Counted from the stretch's first letter, positions 1-7,233 are shown. The stretch: 9,510 bases of DNA from an uncultured Bacteroidota bacterium (GCA_903819815.1 CAIJFC010000352.1:1-9510); one strand, 5' to 3'. Notes: generated by a model from the sequence alone, not told the origin. Numbers and translations: made by a program.

Positions 1-615
1 CAAACGGATAAAGATGGGAAATTAGTTGTGCTATATGCATCTAATAAAGAAGCACAACACAGCTACATCCAAATTGCAAAAAGTAAAGGATACGAAGTTT
101 TATTACTTGATTCGCCAATTATTTCACACTTGATTCAAAAAATTGAAGGTGATAATAACACGATGACCTTTGTTCGTGTGGATTCTGATTCAATTGATAA
201 ATTAATCAAAAAAGAAGAAACTTCGATTTCTAAGTTATCGGATGAGGAGAAAGAAACGCTAAAAACAGTCTTAGAAGGATTTGTTCCAAAGCAAAAATAT
301 TCCGTTCAAATGGAAGCTCTGGATAGTAATGATGCACCATTTATGATCACGCAACCAGAGTTCATGCGAAGAATGAAAGAAATGAGTCAATCTGGTGGTG
401 GCGGAATGTTTGGAATGGGAAATATGCCAGAAATGTACAATTTGGTAGTTAATATTAATTCTGAATTGGCATCCAATATTCTTAATTCTAGCGATAGTGC
501 CACTCAAGAAAACTTGGTTAAACAAGCCTTAGACTTGGCAAAACTATCTCAGAATTTATTAAAAGGAGAAGAGCTTACGGCTTTCGTAAAACGTAGTTTT
601 GAATTGATAAAGTAA
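1..615 (+). CDS. htpG: Molecular chaperone HtpG (Hsp90), C-terminal part, 5' truncated
   Basis: The reading frame is open from the first base, starting Gln-Thr-Asp-Lys-Asp-Gly-Lys, and ends with TAA at 613-615, so about 204 residues are visible. Bacterial HtpG is usually a little over 600 residues, so this is roughly the last third: the end of the middle domain and the C-terminal dimerisation domain. I recognise it from LYASNKEAQHSYIQIAKSKG, YEVLLLDSPI and the ending MYNLVVNINSELA...LAKLSQNLLKGEELTAFVKRS. HtpG is a cytosolic, ATP-dependent homodimeric chaperone that remodels client proteins; its ATPase site is in the missing N-terminal part. A Gly/Met-rich stretch (GGGGMFGMGNMPEM, about bases 391-435) lies in the C-terminal domain. 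The start and promoter are outside the window. The gene converges on the peptidase gene and shares its terminator. Confidence 0.95.
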   Translation, partial: QTDKDGKLVVLYASNKEAQHSYIQIAKSKGYEVLLLDSPIISHLIQKIEGDNNTMTFVRVDSDSIDKLIKKEETSISKLSDEEKETLKTVLEGFVPKQKYSVQMEALDSNDAPFMITQPEFMRRMKEMSQSGGGGMFGMGNMPEMYNLVVNINSELASNILNSSDSATQENLVKQALDLAKLSQNLLKGEELTAFVKRSFELIK

Positions 616-630
616 GACATTCTAAATCAA

Positions 631-659
631 AAAAAAGACCTGTAATACAGGTCTTTTTT
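631..659. terminator. Bidirectional intrinsic terminator between htpG and the M28 peptidase gene
   Basis: A perfect inverted repeat has 13-bp arms (631-643 and 647-659) and a 3-base loop, AAT. The core is GACCTGT/ACAGGTC, flanked by A6 on the left and T6 on the right, so it gives a GC-containing stem with a U-tract in either direction. It starts 16 bases after the htpG stop and ends 3 bases before the peptidase stop codon, which is the expected place for a shared terminator of convergent genes. Confidence 0.93.
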
Positions 660-662
660 ATT

Positions 663-2033
663 TTATTGCAATCCGTTTTGATCTATGAGATACATTAATG
701 ACGCCATTGTTGCAGCTCCTAATTCTAATTCTCTCTTATTTACGCCATCAAATTTATCGTTAGCCGCATGATGGTAATCAAAATAGCGTTGAGAATCAGG
801 GCGCAAACCTGCCTTAATTATTTTAACAGAGGTAAGTGGTTCTATGTCAGCGCCAGAATGGCCTTTAGTGAAACTATGAATTAAATAGGGCTCAAAAAGA
901 CCTTTCCATGTTAGGATTTTGGTCAAATTTGCCTGATCGGTGTCAAATGAAAATCCTCTTGGTGAAAATCCTCCAGAATCACTTTCTAATGCGAAAATAT
1001 GGTTTTCATTATTTGCTTTTGAGAGTTCTTCGTATTTTTTACCACCACGACCGCCGTTTTCTTCGTTCATAAATAATACTACCCGAATCGTATTTTTAGG
1101 CTTGTAACCTATGTTCTTAAAAATATTTAAAACCTCCATACTTTGGACCACTCCTGCCCCATCATCTTGGGAACCGTCTGCCAAATCCCAAGAATCCAAA
1201 TGCCCTCCAACCACCATAATTCGTTCAGGATGCTCACTTCCTTTAATTTCTCCTATAACATTATACGATAAAACATCCTCAAATTGCTCACAAGATTGCT
1301 TCAAATAGAATTTCAAATTGGGATTTGCTTTAAGCGATTTACTCAATAATTCCGCTGCATTAGTACTTATTGCAGCTGCAGGTATGTATTGGTCTTTTGG
1401 AAGGTCACCATAACTTTGCGCACCAGTGTGAGGAAAATCATCCAATCTCATATTCATGGAGCGAACGATGGTGGCTACTGCTCCAAACTTTGACGCTTCT
1501 TTTGCGCCGCCAAATCTTTGATCCACGCAACCTCCGTAGGAAGTAAACGTTTCTATATTGTCTGGCTGCATCGGACGATTAAAAAATACAATTTTACCTT
1601 TAATTTTTTCTTCGCCTAATTCAGCTATTTCCTTGATGGAATGCACTTCAATAACGGCAGCAGTTAGTCCTTTTTTAGGGGTTGCCACTGATCCACCCAA
1701 AGCGCAAACTGGAATAGAAATTTTGGTTTTGTTATCTACAATATAAGCGACTTCCTTTTCGCCACGAACCCATTTTGGAACCATCACTTCTTGAAGATAG
1801 ACTCGGTCTAAACCCAAAGTTTCCAATTGCGCTTTGGTATATTCTACCCCTTTTTGAGCACCTATTGAACCTGATAAACGAGCACCCACTTTATTTGATA
1901 AATCGTCCAACCAAGAATAACATTTGGAATTGGTTAAAGCCGTTTTATAGATTTCTTTGAACTTGATTTCATCGGTATTTTGCGCAAAAGAAACTATCGA
2001 TAAAAGCAAAAAGAAGTAATGTATATTTTTCAT
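663..2033 (-). CDS. Secreted M28-family zinc metallopeptidase with PA domain
   Basis: This 456-residue protein should be a two-zinc exopeptidase (aminopeptidase or carboxypeptidase Q-like) exported from the cytoplasm. Residues 1-18 form a Sec signal peptide (MKNIHYFFLLLSIVSFAQ) with likely cleavage near A17-Q18. Residues of about 110-250 match the protease-associated (PA) insert seen in M28 enzymes. The catalytic part, about 255-450, carries all expected metal and catalytic residues: GGHLDSWD (H278, D280), SQDDGAG (bridging D290), NEENGG (general base E324, ligand E325), ESDSGG (D352) and DYHHAAND (H421/H422, with H422 the better fit by spacing). Nothing is truncated. The ATG is chosen because it begins the signal peptide. 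A Bacteroidetes-type promoter lies about 50 bases upstream, so the gene can be expressed independently of the receptor gene before it. The exact peptide specificity cannot be read from sequence; a periplasmic or outer-surface location is an inference. Confidence 0.92.
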   Translation of the reverse strand: MKNIHYFFLLLSIVSFAQNTDEIKFKEIYKTALTNSKCYSWLDDLSNKVGARLSGSIGAQKGVEYTKAQLETLGLDRVYLQEVMVPKWVRGEKEVAYIVDNKTKISIPVCALGGSVATPKKGLTAAVIEVHSIKEIAELGEEKIKGKIVFFNRPMQPDNIETFTSYGGCVDQRFGGAKEASKFGAVATIVRSMNMRLDDFPHTGAQSYGDLPKDQYIPAAAISTNAAELLSKSLKANPNLKFYLKQSCEQFEDVLSYNVIGEIKGSEHPERIMVVGGHLDSWDLADGSQDDGAGVVQSMEVLNIFKNIGYKPKNTIRVVLFMNEENGGRGGKKYEELSKANNENHIFALESDSGGFSPRGFSFDTDQANLTKILTWKGLFEPYLIHSFTKGHSGADIEPLTSVKIIKAGLRPDSQRYFDYHHAANDKFDGVNKRELELGAATMASLMYLIDQNGLQ

Positions 2034-2080
2034 AATCCTAAATTTTATTTCGTAAAAATAGGATTTTATAGTAATTAAAC

Positions 2081-2112
2081 CAAACCTAAACTTCCAATTG
2101 CTTTAACAGCAA
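2081..2112 (-). promoter_or_regulatory. Candidate Bacteroidetes-type promoter for the M28 peptidase
   Basis: Read on the minus strand, TAGGTTTG (2088-2081) fits the -7 consensus TAnnTTTG exactly, and a TTG (2112-2110) lies 21 bases upstream of it. The usual spacing is about 19, so the fit is good but not perfect. The predicted start site near 2076 would give a leader of roughly 40 bases. The upstream half overlaps the hairpin at 2094-2116. Confidence 0.6.
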
Positions 2113-2116
2113 TTGG
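2094..2116 (-). promoter_or_regulatory. Inverted repeat after the receptor gene, overlapping the peptidase promoter
   Basis: Perfect 8-bp arms CCAATTGC (2094-2101) and GCAATTGG (2109-2116) enclose a 7-base loop. On the minus strand it begins 15 bases after the receptor stop codon and is followed by a G/T-mixed rather than a pure T tail, so as a terminator it would be weak. It covers the -33 element and spacer of the peptidase promoter, so an operator role is equally possible. Confidence 0.5.
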
Positions 2117-2130
2117 TCAATGACAATAGC

Positions 2131-4233
2131 TTAATTTCCTATAATGCCGGTTTCCTCTTTTTTATCGTTGTTCAATAAAATAGGAGTTTCTTTAGCTAAT
2201 TTATTTTTTGTTGGAATCTTGTAATTGATACTAAATCCAAACCGACGCGTATCCAATTTATTGTTTGACAATAATGGGGTGTTGAAAGCCATGAACTCAG
2301 ATTGGTTGGTATTAAAAACATCATCCAAATTAATTGAAACAGACAATTGATCATTTAAAAACTTCTTAGAAAATGACAAATCAAGCGTGTTATTGAACGG
2401 TTTATTTGCAATGAAATAGTAGTAATTTCCTTTGGCAGTGATGTAACTGAAATTGGCAACAAACTTGATTTTACTTGGCAATACCATTTGTGACATTAAA
2501 TTATAAACCCAAAATCCTTTGGTTTCTATAGATGGTAATTGATGTAATTGGTAGCCCGCATATACAAAAAGGAAGTTCATCTCATCTGGATTGACATTCA
2601 TTTTCAGCGTTTCAGCAAGGCCTTTAGTAAACAACATGTATGGAATCGGCAATCCAATATTAAAATTATGAACTTTAACTTCTGCCGCGTTTTCGTTGGT
2701 ATTAACCACAATATTTGAATTCAAACTCAACCTTTGTATCACTTGATTTTTAGCTGAACTTAATGAATATCCAATAAACGCGTAATCAAAAGCACTTAAT
2801 TTCACTTCATAATTATCATATATGGTAGGTTGCAAATTTGGATTTCCAATAGTTGTAACATTTTGATTTTGATAAGTCGTATTGTTTGGATTCAAGGCAG
2901 AGGTACTTGGCAAAGTAATCTTCTTATTGTAATTTAAATTAAAGAAAATCGACTTATTAAAGTTATACTGTGCACTTGCATTTGGAAAAAAACGAAACTG
3001 TTTGAAAGGAGTTAAATCGTTTGTACTTGTATTTCCAGTAATGTTGTAGTCTTCTGCTCTCCCGCCAAGAATAAAACTCAACTTATTAAACTTGGTTTGT
3101 AATTCAAAATAACCTGCGGTAGTTTTTCTTTCATATTCCAAATTAACTACTGACCTATTTTTGGTTTGAAAACTCAATACTTCATATAAACTCCCAAAAC
3201 TCAATTTACCCTCATCAGAAAAAGCGATTGGCTGTGAATAGTCAAACTTCCAGTTGTATAACTTTTGATCGGAGGAGTTTTCTAAGTCGAATACTGAACC
3301 AGTTGTATTGAATATAAAGCTATTTTGATTTCGGTTAAAATTAAATCTAAAATCTAATTTTTTTGTTTTATCTGTAAAACGTTTTTGATAGGTCGCTACG
3401 GCATCTTGTCTCCAACCTTTAGAATCGGATTGATCTTGAGAAGAAAAACCAGGTCCATTTGTTAAAGTAGCATTTCCGTTGTTGTTATTATTTAGATCAT
3501 AGTTCAATAATAATCGGTCTTTTTTAAAATCGAATGTCAACGCTGATTTTATGAAATTATTTCTCCCCGTTCTGTCGGTCGCAGTAGAAGTAATTACCGT
3601 TTGACCTCCGTTTTCTTCTTTAAATAATGTTGCCCAAACTGCACTTTCCCTATAGTTTTGCCCGATATTCAATTGCCATCCGAAGTATTTGTTTTTGGCA
3701 TTCAGCAAAACACTATTGTTAACTCTCCATCTTAAATGATCGTAGTTGGTAACATTAATACTGTTTGTATAGGTTGCGCTTAGAAAATTTTTTGCGTTTT
3801 TATTGGTAATAATATTTAGAATTGCCCCTCCTGAAGTAGCCGGAAATTCAGCTCCTGGTTGCGTAATTATTTCAATTTTTTCAATTGCATTAGCTGGCAT
3901 TCCTTCCAGAAATCCATTCAATTCATTAGAAGAAATATTCAAAGGTCTTCCGTCCATAAATACATCCAGTTGCTTCCCTTGGTACATCATTCCGGCAATA
4001 TCTGAAGCTATTAAACCAGGTAGTTTTTTCAACCCTTCTAAAACAGAACCGGAATTCAAATTGGGTTGATTGGCAAAATCAAAAATGGTACGATCCGCTC
4101 TTTGTTCAATTGCTTTTTTGCTTTTAACGATGGTAACTTCTTTGAGTTCTTCGACTTTTTTGTTGGTTTCTTGAGCGGAGGCAGAAAGTAGGGCTCCAAA
4201 TAAAAAGGCTTGTAAAAAATAAATTTTTTTCAT
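2131..4233 (-). CDS. TonB-dependent receptor / outer-membrane beta-barrel protein (OMP_b-brl_3 type)
   Basis: This 700-residue protein is expected to be an outer-membrane active-transport receptor energised by TonB-ExbBD. A Sec signal peptide covers residues 1-20 (ending ALLSASA-QE). The plug domain spans about 29-145: it opens with an EVTIVKSKKA segment resembling the TonB-box/plug entry of this family, continues with SVLEGLKKLPG and LDVFMDGRPLNIS, and ends with IEKIEIITQPGAEFPATSGG and ILNIITNK, typical plug hallmarks. The remainder, to about 685, is a long barrel rich in alternating aromatic/polar strands (for example RRFGFSINYKIP near the C terminus). A polar tail follows. Many relatives carry an N-terminal carboxypeptidase-regulatory-like domain; here the signal peptide leads almost directly into the plug. 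No SusD-like gene is adjacent, so a classical SusCD pair is unlikely. The substrate is unknown. The sugar-transporter terminator upstream and the peptidase promoter downstream suggest it is its own transcription unit. Confidence 0.9.
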   Translation of the reverse strand: MKKIYFLQAFLFGALLSASAQETNKKVEELKEVTIVKSKKAIEQRADRTIFDFANQPNLNSGSVLEGLKKLPGLIASDIAGMMYQGKQLDVFMDGRPLNISSNELNGFLEGMPANAIEKIEIITQPGAEFPATSGGAILNIITNKNAKNFLSATYTNSINVTNYDHLRWRVNNSVLLNAKNKYFGWQLNIGQNYRESAVWATLFKEENGGQTVITSTATDRTGRNNFIKSALTFDFKKDRLLLNYDLNNNNNGNATLTNGPGFSSQDQSDSKGWRQDAVATYQKRFTDKTKKLDFRFNFNRNQNSFIFNTTGSVFDLENSSDQKLYNWKFDYSQPIAFSDEGKLSFGSLYEVLSFQTKNRSVVNLEYERKTTAGYFELQTKFNKLSFILGGRAEDYNITGNTSTNDLTPFKQFRFFPNASAQYNFNKSIFFNLNYNKKITLPSTSALNPNNTTYQNQNVTTIGNPNLQPTIYDNYEVKLSAFDYAFIGYSLSSAKNQVIQRLSLNSNIVVNTNENAAEVKVHNFNIGLPIPYMLFTKGLAETLKMNVNPDEMNFLFVYAGYQLHQLPSIETKGFWVYNLMSQMVLPSKIKFVANFSYITAKGNYYYFIANKPFNNTLDLSFSKKFLNDQLSVSINLDDVFNTNQSEFMAFNTPLLSNNKLDTRRFGFSINYKIPTKNKLAKETPILLNNDKKEETGIIGN

Positions 4234-4241
4234 TGTTTAAC

Positions 4242-4262
4242 TTCGTTTTATTGCAAAACGAA
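4242..4262 (-). promoter_or_regulatory. Palindrome in the leader of the TonB-dependent receptor gene
   Basis: TTCGTTTT (4242-4249) and AAAACGAA (4255-4262) are perfect 8-bp arms around a 5-base loop, ending only 8 bases before the receptor ATG (4233). In the transcript it would form a hairpin next to the ribosome-binding region; in DNA it could be an operator. I could not find a convincing TAnnTTTG promoter with a TTG partner in the 130-base gap. Confidence 0.45.
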
Positions 4263-4303
4263 TAAAAAGTGTTTTTGTTACTATACTAATTCTTGTAATT
4301 ATT

Positions 4304-4341
4304 AAAAATAAAAAAGGATTTGCAAAAATACAAATCCTTTT
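4304..4341 (-). terminator. Intrinsic terminator of the sugar transporter gene
   Basis: On the minus strand, arms of 11 bp (AAAAGGATTTG, 4341-4331, and CAAATCCTTTT, 4322-4312) flank an 8-base loop and are followed by a T-rich tail (4311-4304). It lies 22 bases after the transporter stop codon and 70 bases before the receptor start, so it should largely separate the two genes transcriptionally. Confidence 0.85.
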
Positions 4342-4363
4342 AATACTATTGAGTTAATTATTA

Positions 4364-5818
4364 TTAATGACCGCCTGAAACAGGCTTGTCAAAATCAATG
4401 CCTTGGTTTTTCAATATTCCACTTACTTTCCATGCATAAAATGCCAAATAAACAAAACATAAAACTCCCACAATATAACTACCTTGAATACCGATGCTTT
4501 CAGAAATATAACCTTGTAACCAGCTCACAATTCCACCACCCATAATCATCATAATTAAGAAACTACTTCCTTGACTAGTGTTTTTTCCTAATCCGCTAAT
4601 TGCTAATGTAAAGATACATGGCCATAAAGTACTACAGAATAAACCTACACTTGTAAACGCGTATACACTCGTCATTCCTGATGTTGTCATCCCAATACCT
4701 AAAGCTACAATTCCCAATACAGAAAATATAAGTAACATTCTAGCAGGATTTCCTTTACTTAATATATCGGCAGCTATCAATACGAAGATGATTAAACCGT
4801 AAACATAAAATGGCGTTAAGTCGTGTTTTGCAATTGCATTAACTAATAAAAATACGCCAAAAGCCAAATACGGTGCTAAGAATTTGAATACTTTTTGTAA
4901 GTTCATGTCATCAGTAAAAGCCCCAACTGCCCCTGTCCAACGACCAATCATTAAACTCGCCCAATACAATGAAATATAAGGGGCAATATCTTGTACTGTA
5001 AATTTTAAATTAGTTTTCAAATTTATTATATTTTCCATGTAGGCAGGCAAATTACTTGCTGTTGAAACTTCTACCCCTACGTAAACGAAAATTGCAATCA
5101 TCCCCATAATTAATTGTGGGTATTTTAAAGCAGAACTTCGTGATGCATTTACCTCATTTTTTACTTCAACTACGGCTTCTGGTTTATCTGGAAGTGATGA
5201 AAATTTCAATAAAATGGCCACTAATAAAAAAGCCAATCCTAAAACTAAATAAGGAATTTTAACGCTTTCAATACTCATTTCGGTATTTGCACCAGCGCTT
5301 GATCCAAAAATAGCAAAACTCACAACTAAAGGTCCTATGGTAGTTCCAAAATTATTAATTCCACCCGCTAATGTCAATCTTTGAGAACCAGTAGTAATTG
5401 GGCCAAGAGCAATCGCTAAAGGATTTGCTACCGTTTGTTGCAATGAAAATCCCAATGCCACAATGAATAAACCAGACAACATTAATGGAAATGAACCTGT
5501 ATTTGCCGCTGGATAAAACAATAATGTCCCTAAAGCTGAAATTCCTAAACCTAATGCCAATCCATTTTTATAACCAATTTTATTCACTAGATCTTCTTTC
5601 ATCAAAAGAGAAATTCCCATATAAATAAGGGAACCTACAGTATAAGCAATATAAAATGCCAATGAAACTAACTGGCTTTGACCTTGAGTTAAATCGAAGG
5701 CTTTTTTAAATACTGGAATAAGGATATCGTTACTCGCGGCAACAAATCCCCAAAAGAAAAAAACGGTTACTAAGGGAATAAACTGTCCCCATTTGGTTTG
5801 AACATTTTTTGAATTCAT
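4364..5818 (-). CDS. FucP-family sugar MFS transporter (sugar/H+ symporter)
   Basis: This 484-residue polytopic inner-membrane protein belongs to the FucP/GluP branch of the major facilitator superfamily, which imports hexoses or amino sugars with protons. Family signatures appear in order: FFFWGFVAASNDILIPVFKK (17-36, with the proton-linked Asp at D31), LVSLAFYIAYTVGSL in TM2, GFSLQQTVANPLAIALGP (123-140), NNFGTTIGP (155-163), FVYVGVEVSTASNLPAYM (244-261), YWASLMIGRWTGA (285-297) and FCSTLWPCIFTLAISGLG (394-411). The Glu essential in E. coli FucP (E135) aligns with Q128, as I recall also for glucose/galactose members, so fucose specificity should not be assumed. The protein is longer than FucP because of an extra stretch at about 311-360 that holds two further hydrophobic segments. 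It ends in its own terminator. The 188-base upstream region is packed with GATAAAT dyads, suggesting specific regulation. Glucose, galactose or N-acetylglucosamine are possible substrates. Confidence 0.9.
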   Translation of the reverse strand: MNSKNVQTKWGQFIPLVTVFFFWGFVAASNDILIPVFKKAFDLTQGQSQLVSLAFYIAYTVGSLIYMGISLLMKEDLVNKIGYKNGLALGLGISALGTLLFYPAANTGSFPLMLSGLFIVALGFSLQQTVANPLAIALGPITTGSQRLTLAGGINNFGTTIGPLVVSFAIFGSSAGANTEMSIESVKIPYLVLGLAFLLVAILLKFSSLPDKPEAVVEVKNEVNASRSSALKYPQLIMGMIAIFVYVGVEVSTASNLPAYMENIINLKTNLKFTVQDIAPYISLYWASLMIGRWTGAVGAFTDDMNLQKVFKFLAPYLAFGVFLLVNAIAKHDLTPFYVYGLIIFVLIAADILSKGNPARMLLIFSVLGIVALGIGMTTSGMTSVYAFTSVGLFCSTLWPCIFTLAISGLGKNTSQGSSFLIMMIMGGGIVSWLQGYISESIGIQGSYIVGVLCFVYLAFYAWKVSGILKNQGIDFDKPVSGGH

Positions 5819-5841
5819 AAAATTTTTTTTAAAGTTGGTTG

Positions 5842-5869
5842 TAATGATAAATCTTTTGATTTATCATTA
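5842..5869. promoter_or_regulatory. Perfect palindrome upstream of the sugar transporter, probable operator or leader hairpin
   Basis: Twelve-bp perfect arms TAATGATAAATC (5842-5853) and GATTTATCATTA (5858-5869) surround a TTTT loop, centred about 37 bases upstream of the transporter ATG. Such a long perfect dyad is typical of a repressor or activator site, or of a stable 5' leader hairpin. The same half-site, GATAAAT, recurs upstream. Confidence 0.65.
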
Positions 5870-5887
5870 TAGTAAAATTAATTAAGC

Positions 5888-5978
5888 GATAAAACTAAAT
5901 ACTAATATTTGATAAATATACATTTATATAAAAAGAATATAAAATATTTATCCGATAAATTTTAAAAACAAAATTTAT
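5888..5978. promoter_or_regulatory. Further GATAAAT half-sites and dyads in the transporter promoter region
   Basis: GATAAAT occurs at 5911-5917 and 5954-5960, ATTTATC at 5946-5952, and a near copy, GATAAAA, at 5888-5894. The pair at 5946-5960 forms a perfect 7+1+7 dyad. ATAAAT (5912-5917) faces ATTTAT (5922-5927). A third dyad, ATAAATTTT (5955-5963) with AAAATTTAT (5970-5978), overlaps the second. No exact TAnnTTTG box is present in 5819-6006, and no GC-containing terminator is visible after the upstream gene (stop at 6007). Confidence 0.45.
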
Positions 5979-6006
5979 TTCTGAGTTTTTGAGGATGTAA
6001 ATCGGT

Positions 6007-7209
6007 TCATTTTCCATCTACAAAATCTTGTAAATACTGGAATCTTTCGGTAAGTTTTCCATTTTCGGTCATTTTGGCTCTTTGTAGAATTCCGTCTTTA
6101 TCGCCATTGAAAAAAGCGGGGATTACATGCTTCATAAATAGTTCTCCAAAACCTTCACTTGCATCTTTGGGCAATTCGCAGGGTAAATTATCTACAGACA
6201 TGACTACAATTGCGGCTGGATGAAATACATCCACTTCTTTATGTTCGCCTGGTAAATAACCAAAAAACGGTTCGGCAATGGTTGATGCTTTTATAGTACA
6301 AGCTATTGGCCCATTGACATCACAAGAAACATCGGCAACTACTTTAATGGAACAATCGTTAGCTTTAAGCATTTCTTGGGTTAATATAAAAGGAGCGTCA
6401 TTTCCATAAAAATGCCCTGCAATAAAAATATCAGACACTTTTGTAAATCTTTCAAAATCAGAAGTGTATTCGGTAGGATTAGAATAAAAATCCTTTTTTC
6501 CTGATAATTTTCCGTCTTTGCGCTTATTATAATCTAAGACTTCAATTTGAACATAAACCGGTTCTGAATATTTTTTAGTAAGAAAATTCTCCACAGTAAC
6601 TTCCTTCATTTTCATAGCATCAAGAATTTCTTTAGCGCCATTTCCAACTTTTCCGCAACCTGTCAAAACCACTTTAATTGGAGGCAAAACTGGTCTTTTC
6701 AATTTGGCTACTAAATCTTCTTTTCCTGAAAGGGTTTCCGCTTTTGGAATAGTAAATAAACCAAATTTGATTCCAAACGCTCTAAATGCATTGTAAGTTC
6801 CAACAATTCCTGCATATCTCCCGAAACCAATTAACCGATTATATTTAGCATCAACAATGGTTTCATGATCATAGAAATCAATATTTTTTTCTATCAGTGC
6901 TTGTAATAGTTTTCTATTGTAGGGTTGTTTTTTTATGGTATGAGAAAAAAAGAAATATTTTTTATTGGGGATTAAAGAGTCTACCGGAACTTCTTTAACT
7001 CCAAATAATACGTCGCAATCGGTCATGTCATTTGAAACATTTATTCCTAAGTTGGAATAATGTTCATCCGTAAAAATTCGAATATCGGAACTTTCAACTT
7101 GTATTTCTACTTTTGGAAACTGATTTTTCAATTGGATCAATTCTTCAGGAGAAAAAACAACTCTTCTATCTGGCGGATTTTTTCTTTCTTTTATGATTCC
7201 GAATTTCAT
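6007..7209 (-). CDS. Lysine-ketoglutarate reductase / saccharopine dehydrogenase-like NAD(P) oxidoreductase (AlaDh/PNT N-terminal fold)
   Basis: This 400-residue cytosolic protein is colinear with the lysine-2-oxoglutarate reductase half of eukaryotic aminoadipate-semialdehyde synthase. Matching blocks are LFGVKEVPVDSLIPNKKYFFFSHTIKKQ (68-95), IDFYDHETIVD (110-120), IGFGRYAGIVG (127-137), VADVSCDVNGPI (291-302), MSVDNLPCELP (337-347) and the ending LTERFQYLQDF. K72 and H90 sit where the catalytic Lys and His of saccharopine dehydrogenases lie. LTGCGKVG (182-189) is the dinucleotide-binding glycine loop. The reaction in the family is condensation of lysine with 2-oxoglutarate to saccharopine, or its reverse. 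The second half-enzyme (saccharopine to glutamate plus aminoadipate semialdehyde) is not fused here and not in the window, so the physiological reaction is uncertain. The start is supported by the N-terminal match and by a consensus promoter about 20 bases upstream of the ATG. Confidence 0.85.
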   Translation of the reverse strand: MKFGIIKERKNPPDRRVVFSPEELIQLKNQFPKVEIQVESSDIRIFTDEHYSNLGINVSNDMTDCDVLFGVKEVPVDSLIPNKKYFFFSHTIKKQPYNRKLLQALIEKNIDFYDHETIVDAKYNRLIGFGRYAGIVGTYNAFRAFGIKFGLFTIPKAETLSGKEDLVAKLKRPVLPPIKVVLTGCGKVGNGAKEILDAMKMKEVTVENFLTKKYSEPVYVQIEVLDYNKRKDGKLSGKKDFYSNPTEYTSDFERFTKVSDIFIAGHFYGNDAPFILTQEMLKANDCSIKVVADVSCDVNGPIACTIKASTIAEPFFGYLPGEHKEVDVFHPAAIVVMSVDNLPCELPKDASEGFGELFMKHVIPAFFNGDKDGILQRAKMTENGKLTERFQYLQDFVDGK

Positions 7210-7233
7210 TCTTTAATTTATTTAATTTTCATT

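Noticed and set aside
271..525. Minus-strand open frame of 84 codons opposite htpG
   Set aside because: It is a shadow of the conserved HtpG coding frame.
3803..4069. Plus-strand open frame of 88 codons opposite the receptor plug domain
   Set aside because: It is antisense to a well-supported coding region with clear plug motifs and has no promoter or recognisable product.
4323..4330. Minus-strand TATTTTTG as a -7 box for the receptor gene
   Set aside because: It is the loop of the transporter terminator, has no TTG partner at a suitable distance and would lie about 90 bases from the ATG.
663..5818. A polysaccharide-utilisation locus (receptor, sugar transporter, hydrolytic enzyme)
   Set aside because: There is no SusD homologue and no glycoside hydrolase, and terminators and promoters separate the genes; co-function is only a guess.
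5890..5897. Minus-strand TAGTTTTA as a promoter box for the sugar transporter
   Set aside because: It matches only 7 of 8 positions and lacks a TTG about 19 bases upstream; in such AT-rich DNA this is not significant.
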